Origin: Candidatus Dormiibacterota bacterium | GTDB lineage: Bacteria > Chloroflexota > Dormibacteria > Dormibacterales > Dormibacteraceae | DNA length: 64,000 nt | Direction: 5' to 3' | NCBI GenBank assembly: GCA_955652705.1 | Contig: CATPBK010000050.1 | Span: 1-64,000, forward strand | Shown: piece by piece, positions 17,432 through 25,947 of the stretch | Layout: each line of letters opens with the position of its first letter | Position numbering within the stretch: position 1 is the first letter of the stretch | The notes under the pieces: model-generated | What the model was told of the DNA's origin: nothing | The model's input: only the letters and a program-made list of their open reading frames with translations | Database searches by the model: none | Program-made: the position numbers and the translations under genes

Positions 17432-17728
17432 ATGTATGCGTGGCTCCTCGTAGCTTTCCTGTGCGGCGCCGTCGCCGGCGGGTTGGCGACGTGGTTGCTC
17501 AGCCGCCGCTCCCGCCCGGCCGCTTCTCCAGCAGCCGCCACCCGTACGCCCTCACCCTTGCCTCCGCCGCCAGACCGGGAGGCAACCCGCCCGGCCGATG
17601 ACGTGGTCAGCTCCCTGAGCGAAACCTCCCAAAGGATGCTGACCGACCTCGAGCGTCGCTACGAGGGCCGGCAGGAAGCCGAGCCGGAGGCCCCCAAGCG
17701 CCGCCGCAAGAACCGCCCTCCGCGGTGA
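17432..17728 (+). CDS. Small single-helix membrane protein with charged tail
   Basis: 98 residues: one N-terminal membrane helix with small-residue packing (GAVAGGLATWLL, about 12-23), then a Pro-rich linker and a charged, mostly helical C-terminus ending in KRRRKNRPP. No family is recognised. A TAACGT hexamer ends 9 nt before the ATG, so the message is probably leaderless or nearly so. It converges with the flavin oxidase gene with a 5-nt gap. Reality is supported by the clean start and amphipathic composition, not by homology. Confidence 0.55.
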   Translation: MYAWLLVAFLCGAVAGGLATWLLSRRSRPAASPAAATRTPSPLPPPPDREATRPADDVVSSLSETSQRMLTDLERRYEGRQEAEPEAPKRRRKNRPPR

Positions 17729-17733
17729 AGGGT

Positions 17734-19131
17734 CTAGGTAGCGGGGCGGATGTTGGCATTGAGGTGGAAGACGTTGTCCGGGTCATAGACCGCTTTGATC
17801 CGCGCCAGCCGCTCGTACTTGGCCGGGCCGTAGCTGCTGCGGACCCGGTCGTCGGCGAACTCGGACTCGCCGTTGACGTAGCTGCCGATTCCCATCGCGT
17901 GGGGCTGGAGCGCGTCCCAGAACGTCCTGACCCACTGCCGGTCGGCCTGGAGCCCTTCGACGCTGTCGGCGAGCGCGATGATGAACACTGCATAGCGCGG
18001 CGAGCGGCCGCCACCGAATGCCGTCTCGTCGTCACCCACCGCACTGTAGGCGCCGTCCAGCCGGTAGAAGAAGAGCGCAGAGAGCGGCGACCCCTTGCGA
18101 GGAAGCTGCTCCGCCACCACGGCGATCGCGCCCTCCGAGAGATCTTCGAGGTAGACCGCCTTGTCGTAGGAGCGGAAGCCGAAGGCGTTGCCCTCATCGA
18201 ACATCTTTAGCAGTTGCACGTACGGAATAGGCGTTACCAGGTCGAAAAGAGGAGGCAGCTCTTCGCGGATCCGGGTCACGATCGCTGCGTGCTCTTCCGC
18301 CGAACCGAACCCCGTGACCAGCAGGGCACAGCCCGGCTGGAAGCGGTGCTGCTCCGGGACGAAGGGTTCCGGCGGCGCGTTGATGGCCGCGATGAGGATG
18401 TTCAGCTCCGCCGGCAGAGTCGAAAAGAGATCGCGAGCCAGGCGCAGCACTTCGGCCGTGCGCTCGACCGACCAGAAGAACAGGCCGAGCTGCACCAGCG
18501 GCTCCACCGGATGGAGCGCGAACTCGAAAGCGGTGACCACGCCGAAGTTGCCGCCTCCGCCGCGGATCGCCCAGAAGAGGTCGGGGTTGTCGCTCGCGGA
18601 CGCCTTCAGGATCCGGCCGTCGGCGGTGACGACTTCAGCCGAGACCAGGTTGTCGATTGCAAGCCCGAACTTCCGCGTCAGCCACCCCATGCCGCCGCCG
18701 AGAGTGAGCCCGGCGACGCCTGTGTGGCTCACGATGCCGCCCGTGGTCGCCAGCCCGTGCGCCTGGGTGGCGGTATCCCGGTCGCCCAGGGTGGCTCCGC
18801 CACCGACCACGACCCGCCGGGCGACCGGGTCGACCGTGACGTCCCGCATCGCGCTGAGATCGATCATGAGACCGTCCTCAACCACACAGGACCCGGCCGT
18901 GCTATGCGCACCACCGCGTACCGCAATCTCCAGGTTTCGGCGGCGAGCGAACCCGATGGCAGCGCTGACATCGGCGGTGCTCGCGCAGCGCACGATGATC
19001 GCCGGGCGCCTGTCGATGTCCGCATTCCACACGGTGCGAGCCTCCTCGTACCCTGGGTCGCCCGCTTGCAGCAGCTGTCCGGCTATCGCTGCTCGCAGGC
19101 TCTCGACATCCGGGCTCAAGACCTGTGACAT
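17734..19131 (-). CDS. FAD-linked oxidase with BBE domain
   Basis: A 465-residue berberine-bridge/6-hydroxy-D-nicotine-oxidase-like flavoprotein. RGGAHSTAG at about 72-80 carries the His (about 76) used for covalent FAD attachment. The second, cysteinyl attachment site of bicovalent members is replaced (SHTGVAGLTLGGG has no Cys), so one linkage is expected. The C-terminal BBE signature YDPDNVFHLNANI is present. Substrates in the family range from sugars to alkaloids and cannot be predicted. There is no signal peptide. The ATG at 19131 follows a strong Shine-Dalgarno run (AAGGAGGAGGGA). No operon partner. Confidence 0.85.
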   Translation of the reverse strand: MSQVLSPDVESLRAAIAGQLLQAGDPGYEEARTVWNADIDRRPAIIVRCASTADVSAAIGFARRRNLEIAVRGGAHSTAGSCVVEDGLMIDLSAMRDVTVDPVARRVVVGGGATLGDRDTATQAHGLATTGGIVSHTGVAGLTLGGGMGWLTRKFGLAIDNLVSAEVVTADGRILKASASDNPDLFWAIRGGGGNFGVVTAFEFALHPVEPLVQLGLFFWSVERTAEVLRLARDLFSTLPAELNILIAAINAPPEPFVPEQHRFQPGCALLVTGFGSAEEHAAIVTRIREELPPLFDLVTPIPYVQLLKMFDEGNAFGFRSYDKAVYLEDLSEGAIAVVAEQLPRKGSPLSALFFYRLDGAYSAVGDDETAFGGGRSPRYAVFIIALADSVEGLQADRQWVRTFWDALQPHAMGIGSYVNGESEFADDRVRSSYGPAKYERLARIKAVYDPDNVFHLNANIRPAT

Positions 19132-19261
19132 GCCCGTCTCCCTCCTCCTTGTGGCGCCGGTCCCGGCGAGGCCGCCGGGTGCTTCAACTCGCTCTGCCAG
19201 GGCGGTTGGTGGACACAGCCTGCGCCAGAGTGGCCGCTAAGGCAAGGGCGGAATGAATCCG

Positions 19262-19729
19262 TCAGACGAAGCGCACTTCTTGAAAGCCCTCGGCCCCCAG
19301 CCGCTGGATCGATTCCTGCAGATCGGCCCACTGCAGCCGCACCGCGTCTTCGTCGACGCGGCGCCTGGGACGCAAGCGATTCCGCTCCAGGCAGACCAGG
19401 AGCGGCACATCGAAGACGAGCGCGACCGCAGGCCGGCGAAACCTTGACGCGAGCTGCAGGAACGGCCTCCTGTCGCGAGGCCTCACGTTGGTGGCGTCGA
19501 TCACCGTCAGCCGCCCCCGGGCGAGGCGCCGGGCGGCGATGAAGCGAAGGATGGCAAATGCCTGTGGGCTGGCGGTCTGGTCCGACTCGTCGTCGGAGAC
19601 GAGTCGCCGCGCGTGGTCCGATGAGAGCACCTGGCTCGGCTCGAAGTTGGCCGCCGCGAAGGTCGATTTGCCGGATCCGGCGGGCCCGACCAGCAGGATC
19701 AGCGCCGAGGCCGGGTAGGTCCCCGGCAC
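19262..19729 (-). CDS. P-loop kinase, polynucleotide-kinase-like
   Basis: A 155-residue AAA_33-type P-loop protein: Walker A VGPAGSGKST at about 13-22, SSDHARRLVSDD (the S-D-x-R element of PNK-like kinases) and a basic lid segment RNRLRPRRRVDE. It resembles the kinase domain of bacterial Pnkp (5'-OH polynucleotide kinase), but the phosphatase and ligase domains are absent, so it may instead phosphorylate a small molecule. The GTG start lies 7 nt after the stop of the LLM gene upstream, implying one operon. The 130-bp gap 19132-19261 has no gene. Confidence 0.75.
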   Translation of the reverse strand: MPGTYPASALILLVGPAGSGKSTFAAANFEPSQVLSSDHARRLVSDDESDQTASPQAFAILRFIAARRLARGRLTVIDATNVRPRDRRPFLQLASRFRRPAVALVFDVPLLVCLERNRLRPRRRVDEDAVRLQWADLQESIQRLGAEGFQEVRFV

Positions 19730-19736
19730 CGGGAGG

Positions 19737-20612
19737 TTAGAGGTCGGCGACGGCGGGGATGAGCTCGCGGCCGATGATCTCCAGCGGCTTGATCCGCCAG
19801 ACGTCCTTCACGCTGCCGATGGCGGTCTGGATACCCAGCTTGCTGAGCTGCCGCAGCCGGCCGATCTGCGGGCCCAGCTTCTTGCCGCTCTCGCCGGCGT
19901 CGAAGTTGAACATGCAGGTCTTCTCGATCTCGTCGTAGTTGCGTCCTTCGGCTTCGCAATGGGCCTTCAGGACGTCGAGCTTGCGGCCCACCTCCGGCGT
20001 CGGAAAGAGGTTGCAGGCGTCGGCGTAGCGCGCCACCAGGCGCAGAGTTTTTCGCTCGCCCATGCCCCCGATCATGATCGGCGGGTGGGGCCGGCTCAGG
20101 CTTTGCGGCGAGTTGAGCGGCCGCTCCAGCCGGTAGTGCTTGCCGTGATAGGGGGTGGTGCTGTCGCCCTCCCACATCTGGAGGCAGATCTGGAGGGTCT
20201 CCTCCAGGCGTTCGAACCGCTCGGCGAGAGGCGGGAAAGGAATCCCCAGGCCGCGCGCCTCCTGCTCGTTCCAGGCGGCGCCGATTCCGAGCCAGGCCCT
20301 GCCCCCGGAGAGCACGTCGAGCGCGGTCACCGCCTTGGCCAGCATCCCCGGATGCCGGTACGCCGCGGCCGTCACGAGCGCCATCAGCTTGGCTCGCGAG
20401 GTCACGCCGGCGATGAACCCGAGCGTGGTGTAAGCCTCCAGCATCTCCCGCGTCTGGGCGCCGACTGAGCGGATCTGGAAGAGGTGATCCATGACCCCGA
20501 TGAACTCGAAGCCGCTCTCGTCGGCAGCCCGGGCCACCTCCGCGAGGTCGGCGCCCAACCGAGCCGGACCACCTGGCCAGGTGTAGTCCGGGACCTGGAG
20601 GCCGATCCGCAA
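19737..20612 (-). CDS. LLM-class F420-dependent oxidoreductase
   Basis: A 291-residue luciferase-like monooxygenase of the F420-dependent subgroup: GVMDHLFQ at about 39-46, a conserved GIGAAWNEQEA stretch, and PPIMIGGMGERKTLRLVARYADACN, the recurrent LLM cofactor-site segment. Related proteins use reduced or oxidised coenzyme F420 in redox reactions; the substrate is unknown. The TTG start is chosen because AGGAG lies 4 nt upstream and homology begins at RIGLQV. It is followed by the P-loop kinase in the same operon and is divergent from the dioxygenase gene at 20654. Confidence 0.85.
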   Translation of the reverse strand: MRIGLQVPDYTWPGGPARLGADLAEVARAADESGFEFIGVMDHLFQIRSVGAQTREMLEAYTTLGFIAGVTSRAKLMALVTAAAYRHPGMLAKAVTALDVLSGGRAWLGIGAAWNEQEARGLGIPFPPLAERFERLEETLQICLQMWEGDSTTPYHGKHYRLERPLNSPQSLSRPHPPIMIGGMGERKTLRLVARYADACNLFPTPEVGRKLDVLKAHCEAEGRNYDEIEKTCMFNFDAGESGKKLGPQIGRLRQLSKLGIQTAIGSVKDVWRIKPLEIIGRELIPAVADL

Positions 20613-20653
20613 AGTCTCCTAATCTTGACCCGAAGCCGGCGGCGGACGAAGTT

Positions 20654-21370
20654 ATGGAAAGGGAGCGGCCAGCGGAACCCGAAGCAGTCAGGGAGTTCGA
20701 GCCGCCCTACCTCCACCCGGACTATCTCTCGACCGTCGCCCGCGCGCCCCGGCGGCAGCTGGTCCGCCTGCCATCGGAGTGGTTCCACCGCACCCCCGGC
20801 CCGGCCTTCGGGCGAGTGCCGGTCCGGCCCCTGGACGCCGACCTCACCCGCCAGCACGGAGGCGAGCCCCTTGGCGAGCGGATCATCGTCGCCGGTCGCG
20901 TCCTCGACACGGACGGCGCGCCGGTCGCCGGCACCCTGGTCGAGGTCTGGCAGGCCAACGCCGCCGGCCGCTACGCCGAGCCGGAAGACCGCCACCCGGC
21001 TCCCCTCGACCCCAACTTCAGCGGCGCCGGCCGCTGCCTGACCGATACGACCGGCCACTACCGCTTCCTGACCGTCAAGCCGGGCGCCTACCCCTGGGCC
21101 AACCACCTCAACGCCTGGCGGCCCGCCCACATCCACTTCTCGCTCTTCGGCGCTGAGCTCGGGAGCCGTCTGGTGACGCAGATGTATTTCCCGGGCGATC
21201 CTCTTCTTCGCCTCGACCCGATCTTGCAGGCGATCCCCGATCCACGTGGCCGGGAGCGCCTGCTGGCTCGCTTCGACCTCGAGCTGACCGAGCCCGAATG
21301 GGCCCTTGGCTATCGCTGGGACATCGTGCTCCGTGGTCGCACGGCGACGCCGCGGGAGCACCCCGATTGA
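20654..21370 (+). CDS. pcaH: Protocatechuate 3,4-dioxygenase beta subunit
   Basis: A 238-residue intradiol ring-cleaving dioxygenase subunit that opens protocatechuate between the hydroxyls to beta-carboxymuconate. The Fe(III) ligands are visible: Tyr in GHYRF (about 136), Tyr in GAYPW (about 146) and the two His of AHIHFS (about 159 and 161). An N-terminal family segment is also present. The alpha subunit follows with a 4-nt overlap. A TAATCT hexamer at 20620-20625 may be its -10. No other beta-ketoadipate pathway gene is present in the window, so the later steps must be encoded elsewhere. Confidence 0.9.
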   Translation: MERERPAEPEAVREFEPPYLHPDYLSTVARAPRRQLVRLPSEWFHRTPGPAFGRVPVRPLDADLTRQHGGEPLGERIIVAGRVLDTDGAPVAGTLVEVWQANAAGRYAEPEDRHPAPLDPNFSGAGRCLTDTTGHYRFLTVKPGAYPWANHLNAWRPAHIHFSLFGAELGSRLVTQMYFPGDPLLRLDPILQAIPDPRGRERLLARFDLELTEPEWALGYRWDIVLRGRTATPREHPD

Positions 21371-21861
21371 AAGTGCCGACTCCGTCGCAGACCGTGGGCC
21401 CGTTCTTCGGCTTCGCCTTGCCCTTCGCCGGCGATTCCGAGGCAGGGACCGTGAGTGGCGCCGCCCCGCTCCGCGTTCAGGGCCAGCTGCTGGACGGCGC
21501 CGGCGAGCCGGTGCCGGACGGGCTCCTTGAGGCCTGGCAGGGAGAGCAGTTCGCGCGCTGCCGGACCGACTCCGAAGGCGTCTTTCACTTCACGCTCGCC
21601 AAGCCGGCGCCGGTCCCCGGCCCGGACGGCTCGCCGCAGGCGCCCCACCTGAACCTGAACGTCTTTGCCCGCGGCCTGCTCCGGCACCTGGTGACGCGGA
21701 TCTACTTCCCGGACGAAGCTGTGGCCAACGCCTCCGACTGGGTCTTGAACCAGGTCGAGCCTGATCGGCGGGGGACCTTGATCGCCCTTCCCGACGGCGC
21801 CAACCTGCGCTTCGACGTCCGGCTCCAAGGCGAGGGCGAGACGGTCTTCTTCGAGCTCTGA
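21367..21861 (+). CDS. pcaG: Protocatechuate 3,4-dioxygenase alpha subunit
   Basis: A 164-residue partner of PcaH with the same intradiol dioxygenase fold but lacking the iron ligands, as expected for alpha subunits. Typical features: PSQTVGPFFGF at the N-terminus, a GEPVPDGLLEAWQ strand and NVFARGLLRHLVTRIYFPDE. The TTG at 21367 (TTGA overlap with the pcaH stop) is the best start because homology begins two residues later; GTG 21373 is an alternative. Expected to form alpha-beta oligomers with PcaH. Confidence 0.88.
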   Translation: MKVPTPSQTVGPFFGFALPFAGDSEAGTVSGAAPLRVQGQLLDGAGEPVPDGLLEAWQGEQFARCRTDSEGVFHFTLAKPAPVPGPDGSPQAPHLNLNVFARGLLRHLVTRIYFPDEAVANASDWVLNQVEPDRRGTLIALPDGANLRFDVRLQGEGETVFFEL

Positions 21862-21877
21862 ACCTACCGCCTCGGTT

Positions 21878-23050
21878 TCAGGCAGGGACCCGCACGCGGC
21901 GGCCTTCTGAGGCGGACTCCAGGATGGCGTCGCAGATGACCGCCGTCCGGTAGCCGTCTTCGAAGGTGGCGCCAAGGGGCGCCACGTCGCGGTCGTTGAC
22001 GATGGCGTCCAGCAGGTGGGCGATCTCGTGCACGAAGGTGTGCTCCCAGCCGATCACATGCCCGGGCGGCCACCAGCTCTTGATGAACGGGTGCTCGGGC
22101 TCGGTGACCAGCACCTCGGTCCAGCCTTTGGTCTCGGGCCGGCCCTCGCCCCAGTAGAGGTTGAGCTCGTTGAGATGCTCGAGGTCGAAGCTGAGCGAAC
22201 CCCTGGAGCCGTTGATCTCGAACCCCATGTGGTTCTTGCGGCCGAGCGCGAAGCGGGTAGCTTCGAGCGTTCCCGTCGCGCCTCCCTCGAGCTCGATCGC
22301 CGCCGCGAAGGTGTCGTCCACGTCCACCGGCGCCCGCGCACCACCCGCGACCGCCCGAGCCCCGCGGGGAACCTTTGACGCGCTGGGCAGCGGACGCTCT
22401 TCGATGAACGTCCTGGTCAGCGCGGCCACGGACCTCAATTCGCCGACCAGGAAGCGGGCGAGGTCGATGACGTGCGCGCCGAGGTCGCCCAGGGCGCCGC
22501 TGCCGGCCGTCTTCCGCTCCAGCCGCCAGACGCGCGGAAAGTCGGGGTCCGAGATCCAGTCCTGCAGGTAGTGCGCGCGGAAGTGGCGGATCTCGCCCAG
22601 GTCGCCGGCCCGGATCAGCTCATACGCCTGGCGGACCGCCGGGACGAACCGGTAGTTGAAGGCGACCATGTGCTTGACGCGGGCCCGGCGGGCGGCGGCC
22701 AGCATCTCTTTGGCCTCGGCCCCGTCGCGCGCCAGCGGCTTCTCGCAGATCAGGTGCTTGCCGGCGTCCGCGGCCGCGATGCAGGGCGCGGCGTGCACGT
22801 CGTTGGGGCCGCCGTTGTCCAGCAGCTCGACGCCGGGATCGGAGACCAGCTGCCGCCAGTCGGTGTAGGACTTGCGGAAGCCATAGCGCTCGGCGGCTTC
22901 CAGGACGGCGGCCGCGTCCCGGCCCGCGATGGCCTCCAGCCGAGGTAGGGCCGGCGGCGGCTGGATCATGTAGGGCAGCGTCTTGTAAGCGTTGACGTGG
23001 GCCTTGCCCATGAAGGCGTAGCCGAGCATCCCGACGCCGATCTCGGTCAC
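21878..23050 (-). CDS. Gfo/Idh/MocA-family NAD(P)-dependent oxidoreductase
   Basis: A 390-residue sugar or inositol dehydrogenase-like enzyme. The Rossmann start reads GVGMLGYAFMGKAHV (about 5-19), then the diagnostic CEKPLA with catalytic Lys, and FNYRFVPA. The GTG start overlaps the stop of the isomerase upstream by 4 nt, so the two are translated together; this pairing of an IolE-like isomerase with a Gfo/Idh oxidoreductase is common in polyol and keto-sugar catabolism. The substrate is unknown. It converges with pcaG (17-nt gap). Confidence 0.88.
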   Translation of the reverse strand: MTEIGVGMLGYAFMGKAHVNAYKTLPYMIQPPPALPRLEAIAGRDAAAVLEAAERYGFRKSYTDWRQLVSDPGVELLDNGGPNDVHAAPCIAAADAGKHLICEKPLARDGAEAKEMLAAARRARVKHMVAFNYRFVPAVRQAYELIRAGDLGEIRHFRAHYLQDWISDPDFPRVWRLERKTAGSGALGDLGAHVIDLARFLVGELRSVAALTRTFIEERPLPSASKVPRGARAVAGGARAPVDVDDTFAAAIELEGGATGTLEATRFALGRKNHMGFEINGSRGSLSFDLEHLNELNLYWGEGRPETKGWTEVLVTEPEHPFIKSWWPPGHVIGWEHTFVHEIAHLLDAIVNDRDVAPLGATFEDGYRTAVICDAILESASEGRRVRVPA

Positions 23051-24021
23051 CGCGTCCACCAGGCCTCGGCGAGCGGCGGCTCGCTCGGCATGATCTGCCG
23101 CAGGAAGGCGACGCATTTGCGAAAGCCTTCGTCGACCGAGAAGAGGGCGTCCTCGTGCTCGATCGAGAGCGTGCCCTCGTAGCCCGCCAGGCGGAGCGCG
23201 GTCAGGATGCGCTTCCACTCGATCTCGCCGTGTCCGTAACCGACCGTGCGGAACACCCAGGAGCGGCGCCCGACCTGGTCCAGCGGCGTGGTGTCCAGCA
23301 CCCCGTTGCGAGCCGTGTTGACCGGGTCGATGGCGGTGTCCTTGGCGTGCACGTGGTAGAGGGCGCCGGCCCGGCCCAGCTCGGCGATCGCGACCGGCAC
23401 GTCGATGCCCTGCCAGAAGAGGTGACTCGGATCGAAGTTGGCGCCGACCGCCTCCCCGCAGGCCTCGCGCAGGCGCAAAAGCGTGGCCGGGTTGTAGACG
23501 GCGAAGCCAGGGTGCATCTCGAAGCCGAGTCGAACGCCGTGCTCGGCGGCGAAGGCCGCCTCGGCCTTCCAATAGGGGATCACCTTCTCCCGCCACTGCC
23601 ACTCCAGCACCTCGCCGAAATCGGTCGGCCAGGCGCAGGTGACCCAGTTCGGGAAGTGGGCCTGGTCGGAGTCGCCGGGACAGCCGCTGAAGAGGGTGAC
23701 GCAGGGCACCTCCAGCTTCTGCGCCAGCTCGACGGCGCGCCGGTAGACAGCGTGGCTGGCCTGGGCGACCTCGGCTCGCGGATGGAGCGGATTGCCGTGG
23801 CAGGCGAGCGCGCTGATCTCCAGTCCGCGGGACGCGATGGCTTGCTGGAACTGCTTCCGGCTGCTCTCGGACTCGAGCAGCTCCCCCGCCTTCAGGTGAG
23901 CGTCGCCCGGGTAGTTGCCGGCCCCGAGCTCGACGCAGTCGAGCCCGGCCTCCTTGACGATGTCCAGGACCGCTTCCAGGGGGCGGTCGGCGTAGAGGGC
24001 GGTGAGGACCCCAAGCTTCAT
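23047..24021 (-). CDS. Sugar phosphate isomerase/epimerase (TIM barrel)
   Basis: A 324-residue AP-endonuclease-2-like TIM barrel. Metal-site residues seen are Glu in LGFEMHPG, Asp and His in NFDPSHLFW, His in LYHVHAKD and Glu in LSIEHED. The long insertion between 110 and 150 with SGCPGDSD is typical of one subgroup found next to Gfo/Idh oxidoreductases. ATG at 24021 with a GGAGGA ribosome-binding site. It is the first gene of the two-gene operon and divergent from the VOC gene at 24096. Confidence 0.85.
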   Translation of the reverse strand: MKLGVLTALYADRPLEAVLDIVKEAGLDCVELGAGNYPGDAHLKAGELLESESSRKQFQQAIASRGLEISALACHGNPLHPRAEVAQASHAVYRRAVELAQKLEVPCVTLFSGCPGDSDQAHFPNWVTCAWPTDFGEVLEWQWREKVIPYWKAEAAFAAEHGVRLGFEMHPGFAVYNPATLLRLREACGEAVGANFDPSHLFWQGIDVPVAIAELGRAGALYHVHAKDTAIDPVNTARNGVLDTTPLDQVGRRSWVFRTVGYGHGEIEWKRILTALRLAGYEGTLSIEHEDALFSVDEGFRKCVAFLRQIMPSEPPLAEAWWTR

Positions 24022-24082
24022 GGCATGACTTCCTCCAACAAGCGCACTCGCTGCGGCGCGTCAAACGCCGCCGCAGCTAGGC

Positions 24083-24088
24083 TACCCT
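24083..24088 (+). promoter_or_regulatory. -10 element of the VOC gene
   Basis: TACCCT, then 7 nt, then the proposed ATC start at 24096. The spacing equals that of other leaderless starts in the window. Confidence 0.45.
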
Positions 24089-24095
24089 CTGGGCG

Positions 24096-24497
24096 ATCAG
24101 CGCAGCCCTCTTCGAGCAGCTCGAGTACATCTACTCTCCCAGCCGCGACGTTGCCGCCGACGCCGCCTATTTCGTCGACGTCCTGGGGTCCCGGCTGGTC
24201 TTTGCGGTCGAGGGGATGGGCGCGCGGGTGGCGATGCTCGAGCTCGCCCCGGGGCCGCCGCACCTGCTCCTGGCCGACCACCTGGAGGGCGATCGGCCCA
24301 TCCTCATCTATCGCGTGGCGAATCTCGAGAACGCGATGGCGGAGCTGGCTCGGCGCGGGTGGGAGCGCGGCGTGACCCTGGAGATCCCGCCCGGTCCTGT
24401 CTGCTCCTTCACGGCACCTGGCGGCCACCGTCTCGCCCTTTTCGAGGCGGCCCGGCCGGAGGTCCTGAGGCACTTCGAGGGCCGCCGCGACTTCTAG
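24096..24497 (+). CDS. VOC (glyoxalase/bleomycin-resistance fold) protein, apparent ATC start
   Basis: A 133-residue protein with the paired beta-alpha-beta-beta-beta VOC fold: YIYSPSRDVAADAAYFVDVLG near the N-terminus is a typical first module, and GRRDF closes the protein. Function within the superfamily is unknown. The conserved N-terminal module starts at about 24111, but from the in-frame TAG at 24078 to the ATG at 24216 there is no ATG, GTG or TTG. The only codon at the position predicted by the upstream TACCCT-N7 promoter is ATC 24096. Starting at 24216 would delete the first third of the domain. A G-to-C change of an original ATG, or a base error, would also explain it. Confidence 0.7.
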   Translation: MSAALFEQLEYIYSPSRDVAADAAYFVDVLGSRLVFAVEGMGARVAMLELAPGPPHLLLADHLEGDRPILIYRVANLENAMAELARRGWERGVTLEIPPGPVCSFTAPGGHRLALFEAARPEVLRHFEGRRDF

Positions 24498-24614
24498 GTC
24501 ACCGCTTGACCGCGTATTTGAACCCTACAGTCCGAGTATCACGTTAAGTTGGACGCCGGGTATGGCGAACTTTCGCTCGAATGGGTTAGGGTAGCCGCCG
24601 CAGAGGTTGAGACC

Positions 24615-25919
24615 ATGAGCTCGGAGCAGCTACTTCTGACCGTCGACTCCGGCAGCCGGCGGGTGGAGGTGGTGCTCCCCACGGACACCCCGATCGCTGA
24701 CCTGGTGCCGCGACTGCTGGAGGTCTGCGCAATCCCACCCGGCGGAGAGGATGCCGACCGCGCGCAGTGGGTGCTGGCGCTCCCCGACGGCGAAGTGCTG
24801 CTCGGGAACCGCACGCTCAGCCAGTACGACCTCGACGAGGAGTCGCTGATCGAGCTCCGCGACGTCGCCGGCGCCCCGCTCGAGCCGGCCGCGCCGGCCG
24901 ACTCCACCGCGGCCGGGCCCCGGCTGGTCGCACGCCGCGTCAAGCTGCCACCGCCGGCCGCCCTGCCGCGGCGGCTGCAGGCGATGGGTGAGGCGCTCGT
25001 GACGTCGGGTTCGAGCCGGACATCGGGCGAGCTGGCCGCGCCGGCCGCAAGCGCCGAGCGGCTCCGGATCCCCCGCGCGCATTCGGCCCTAGAACGCGCC
25101 CGCGACGCTTGGCGCGACAGCGACTACCGGAGCCAGCTCGACGAGATGATCTCCGCGCCCCGGCTGACCAGGTGCGCGACCATCGCGGTGATCTCGCCGA
25201 AAGGCGGCGTGGGAAAGACCACGACCGCGGCGCTGCTGGGAACGCTGCTGGCGATGATCCGGAGCGACCGCGTGATCGCGGTCGACGGAAACCCGGACTA
25301 CGGCACGCTGGGCCGCTCGCTTGCGCCTGAGCATCCGATCTTCGTCGATGACCTGCTGGAAGTGATCCACCAGCCGGCGCTCACCGTGACGATGCTGGAG
25401 CGCTGCCTCGGCCGCGCCTCGCATGGTCTCTTTGTGCTGCCCGCGCCGACCGAGCCGGAGCGCATGGAGAAGCTGGACCGCGACGCTTATGACCGCGTCA
25501 TCCGGCGTCTCCAGGAGCTGGCGGGCATCATCGTGCTGGATTGCGGGGCCGGCCTCCACGACCCGGCCACCCGCGCGGCCATGGAGGCCGCCGACCAGCT
25601 GGTGCTCGTCTCCGACGCGGAGCCGCCCACGGCCAGCCTGGTCGCCGGCGCGGCGCTTCGGCTGGCGGGCTCGAGCTCATTCACTGTGGTCGTCAACAAG
25701 CTCCCCCGATCAGGTGGGCGCCTCGACCTGGCGCACCTGGCCGAGGATCTCGGAGCGGCGCGCGGCGTGATTCGGATCAACCAGGACGCCGAAGCCGCGG
25801 CTCGCGTCAGCGACGGGGAATTCACCTGGGACACCGCTCCCGAGGCCTGGCAGGTCGCACTCCGGGAGCTGGCCGCCGTGCTCGCCGTCGACTGGGAGGA
25901 CCTCGGCCTCACAGCCTGA
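24615..25919 (+). CDS. Ubiquitin-like (YukD/EccD-type) domain fused to a MinD/ParA ATPase
   Basis: A 434-residue fusion. Residues about 5-85 look like the ubiquitin-like YukD/EccD fold of type VII secretion (LLLTVDSGSRRVEVVLP, DGEVLLGNRTLSQYDLDE). A low-complexity Ala/Pro linker runs to about 150. The rest is a MinD/ParA-type ATPase with deviant Walker A SPKGGVGKTTT at about 194-204, VDGNPDYGTL and IIVLDCGAG. Such fusions are known from actinobacterial secretion-linked proteins. No secretion ATPase or WXG100 gene lies nearby, so its partner is unknown. The start at 24615 has AGAGG 8 nt upstream; an ATG-like start at 24549 would add a non-conserved tail. Confidence 0.75.
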   Translation: MSSEQLLLTVDSGSRRVEVVLPTDTPIADLVPRLLEVCAIPPGGEDADRAQWVLALPDGEVLLGNRTLSQYDLDEESLIELRDVAGAPLEPAAPADSTAAGPRLVARRVKLPPPAALPRRLQAMGEALVTSGSSRTSGELAAPAASAERLRIPRAHSALERARDAWRDSDYRSQLDEMISAPRLTRCATIAVISPKGGVGKTTTAALLGTLLAMIRSDRVIAVDGNPDYGTLGRSLAPEHPIFVDDLLEVIHQPALTVTMLERCLGRASHGLFVLPAPTEPERMEKLDRDAYDRVIRRLQELAGIIVLDCGAGLHDPATRAAMEAADQLVLVSDAEPPTASLVAGAALRLAGSSSFTVVVNKLPRSGGRLDLAHLAEDLGAARGVIRINQDAEAAARVSDGEFTWDTAPEAWQVALRELAAVLAVDWEDLGLTA

Positions 25920-25933
25920 CGTCCGCTCGCGCC

Positions 25934-25939
25934 TAGCAT
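25934..25939 (+). promoter_or_regulatory. -10 element of the nitroreductase gene
   Basis: TAGCAT followed by 8 nt and the GTG at 25948; no Shine-Dalgarno sequence lies in between. Confidence 0.5.
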
Positions 25940-25947
25940 GGGGTTCC

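Noticed and set aside
24216-24497. ATG 24216 as the start of the VOC protein
   Set aside because: It would remove the first beta-alpha module that is conserved upstream in the same frame.
24615-25919. A type VII secretion locus
   Set aside because: Only a ubiquitin-like/MinD fusion is present; no EccB, EccC, EccE, mycosin or WXG100 gene is nearby.
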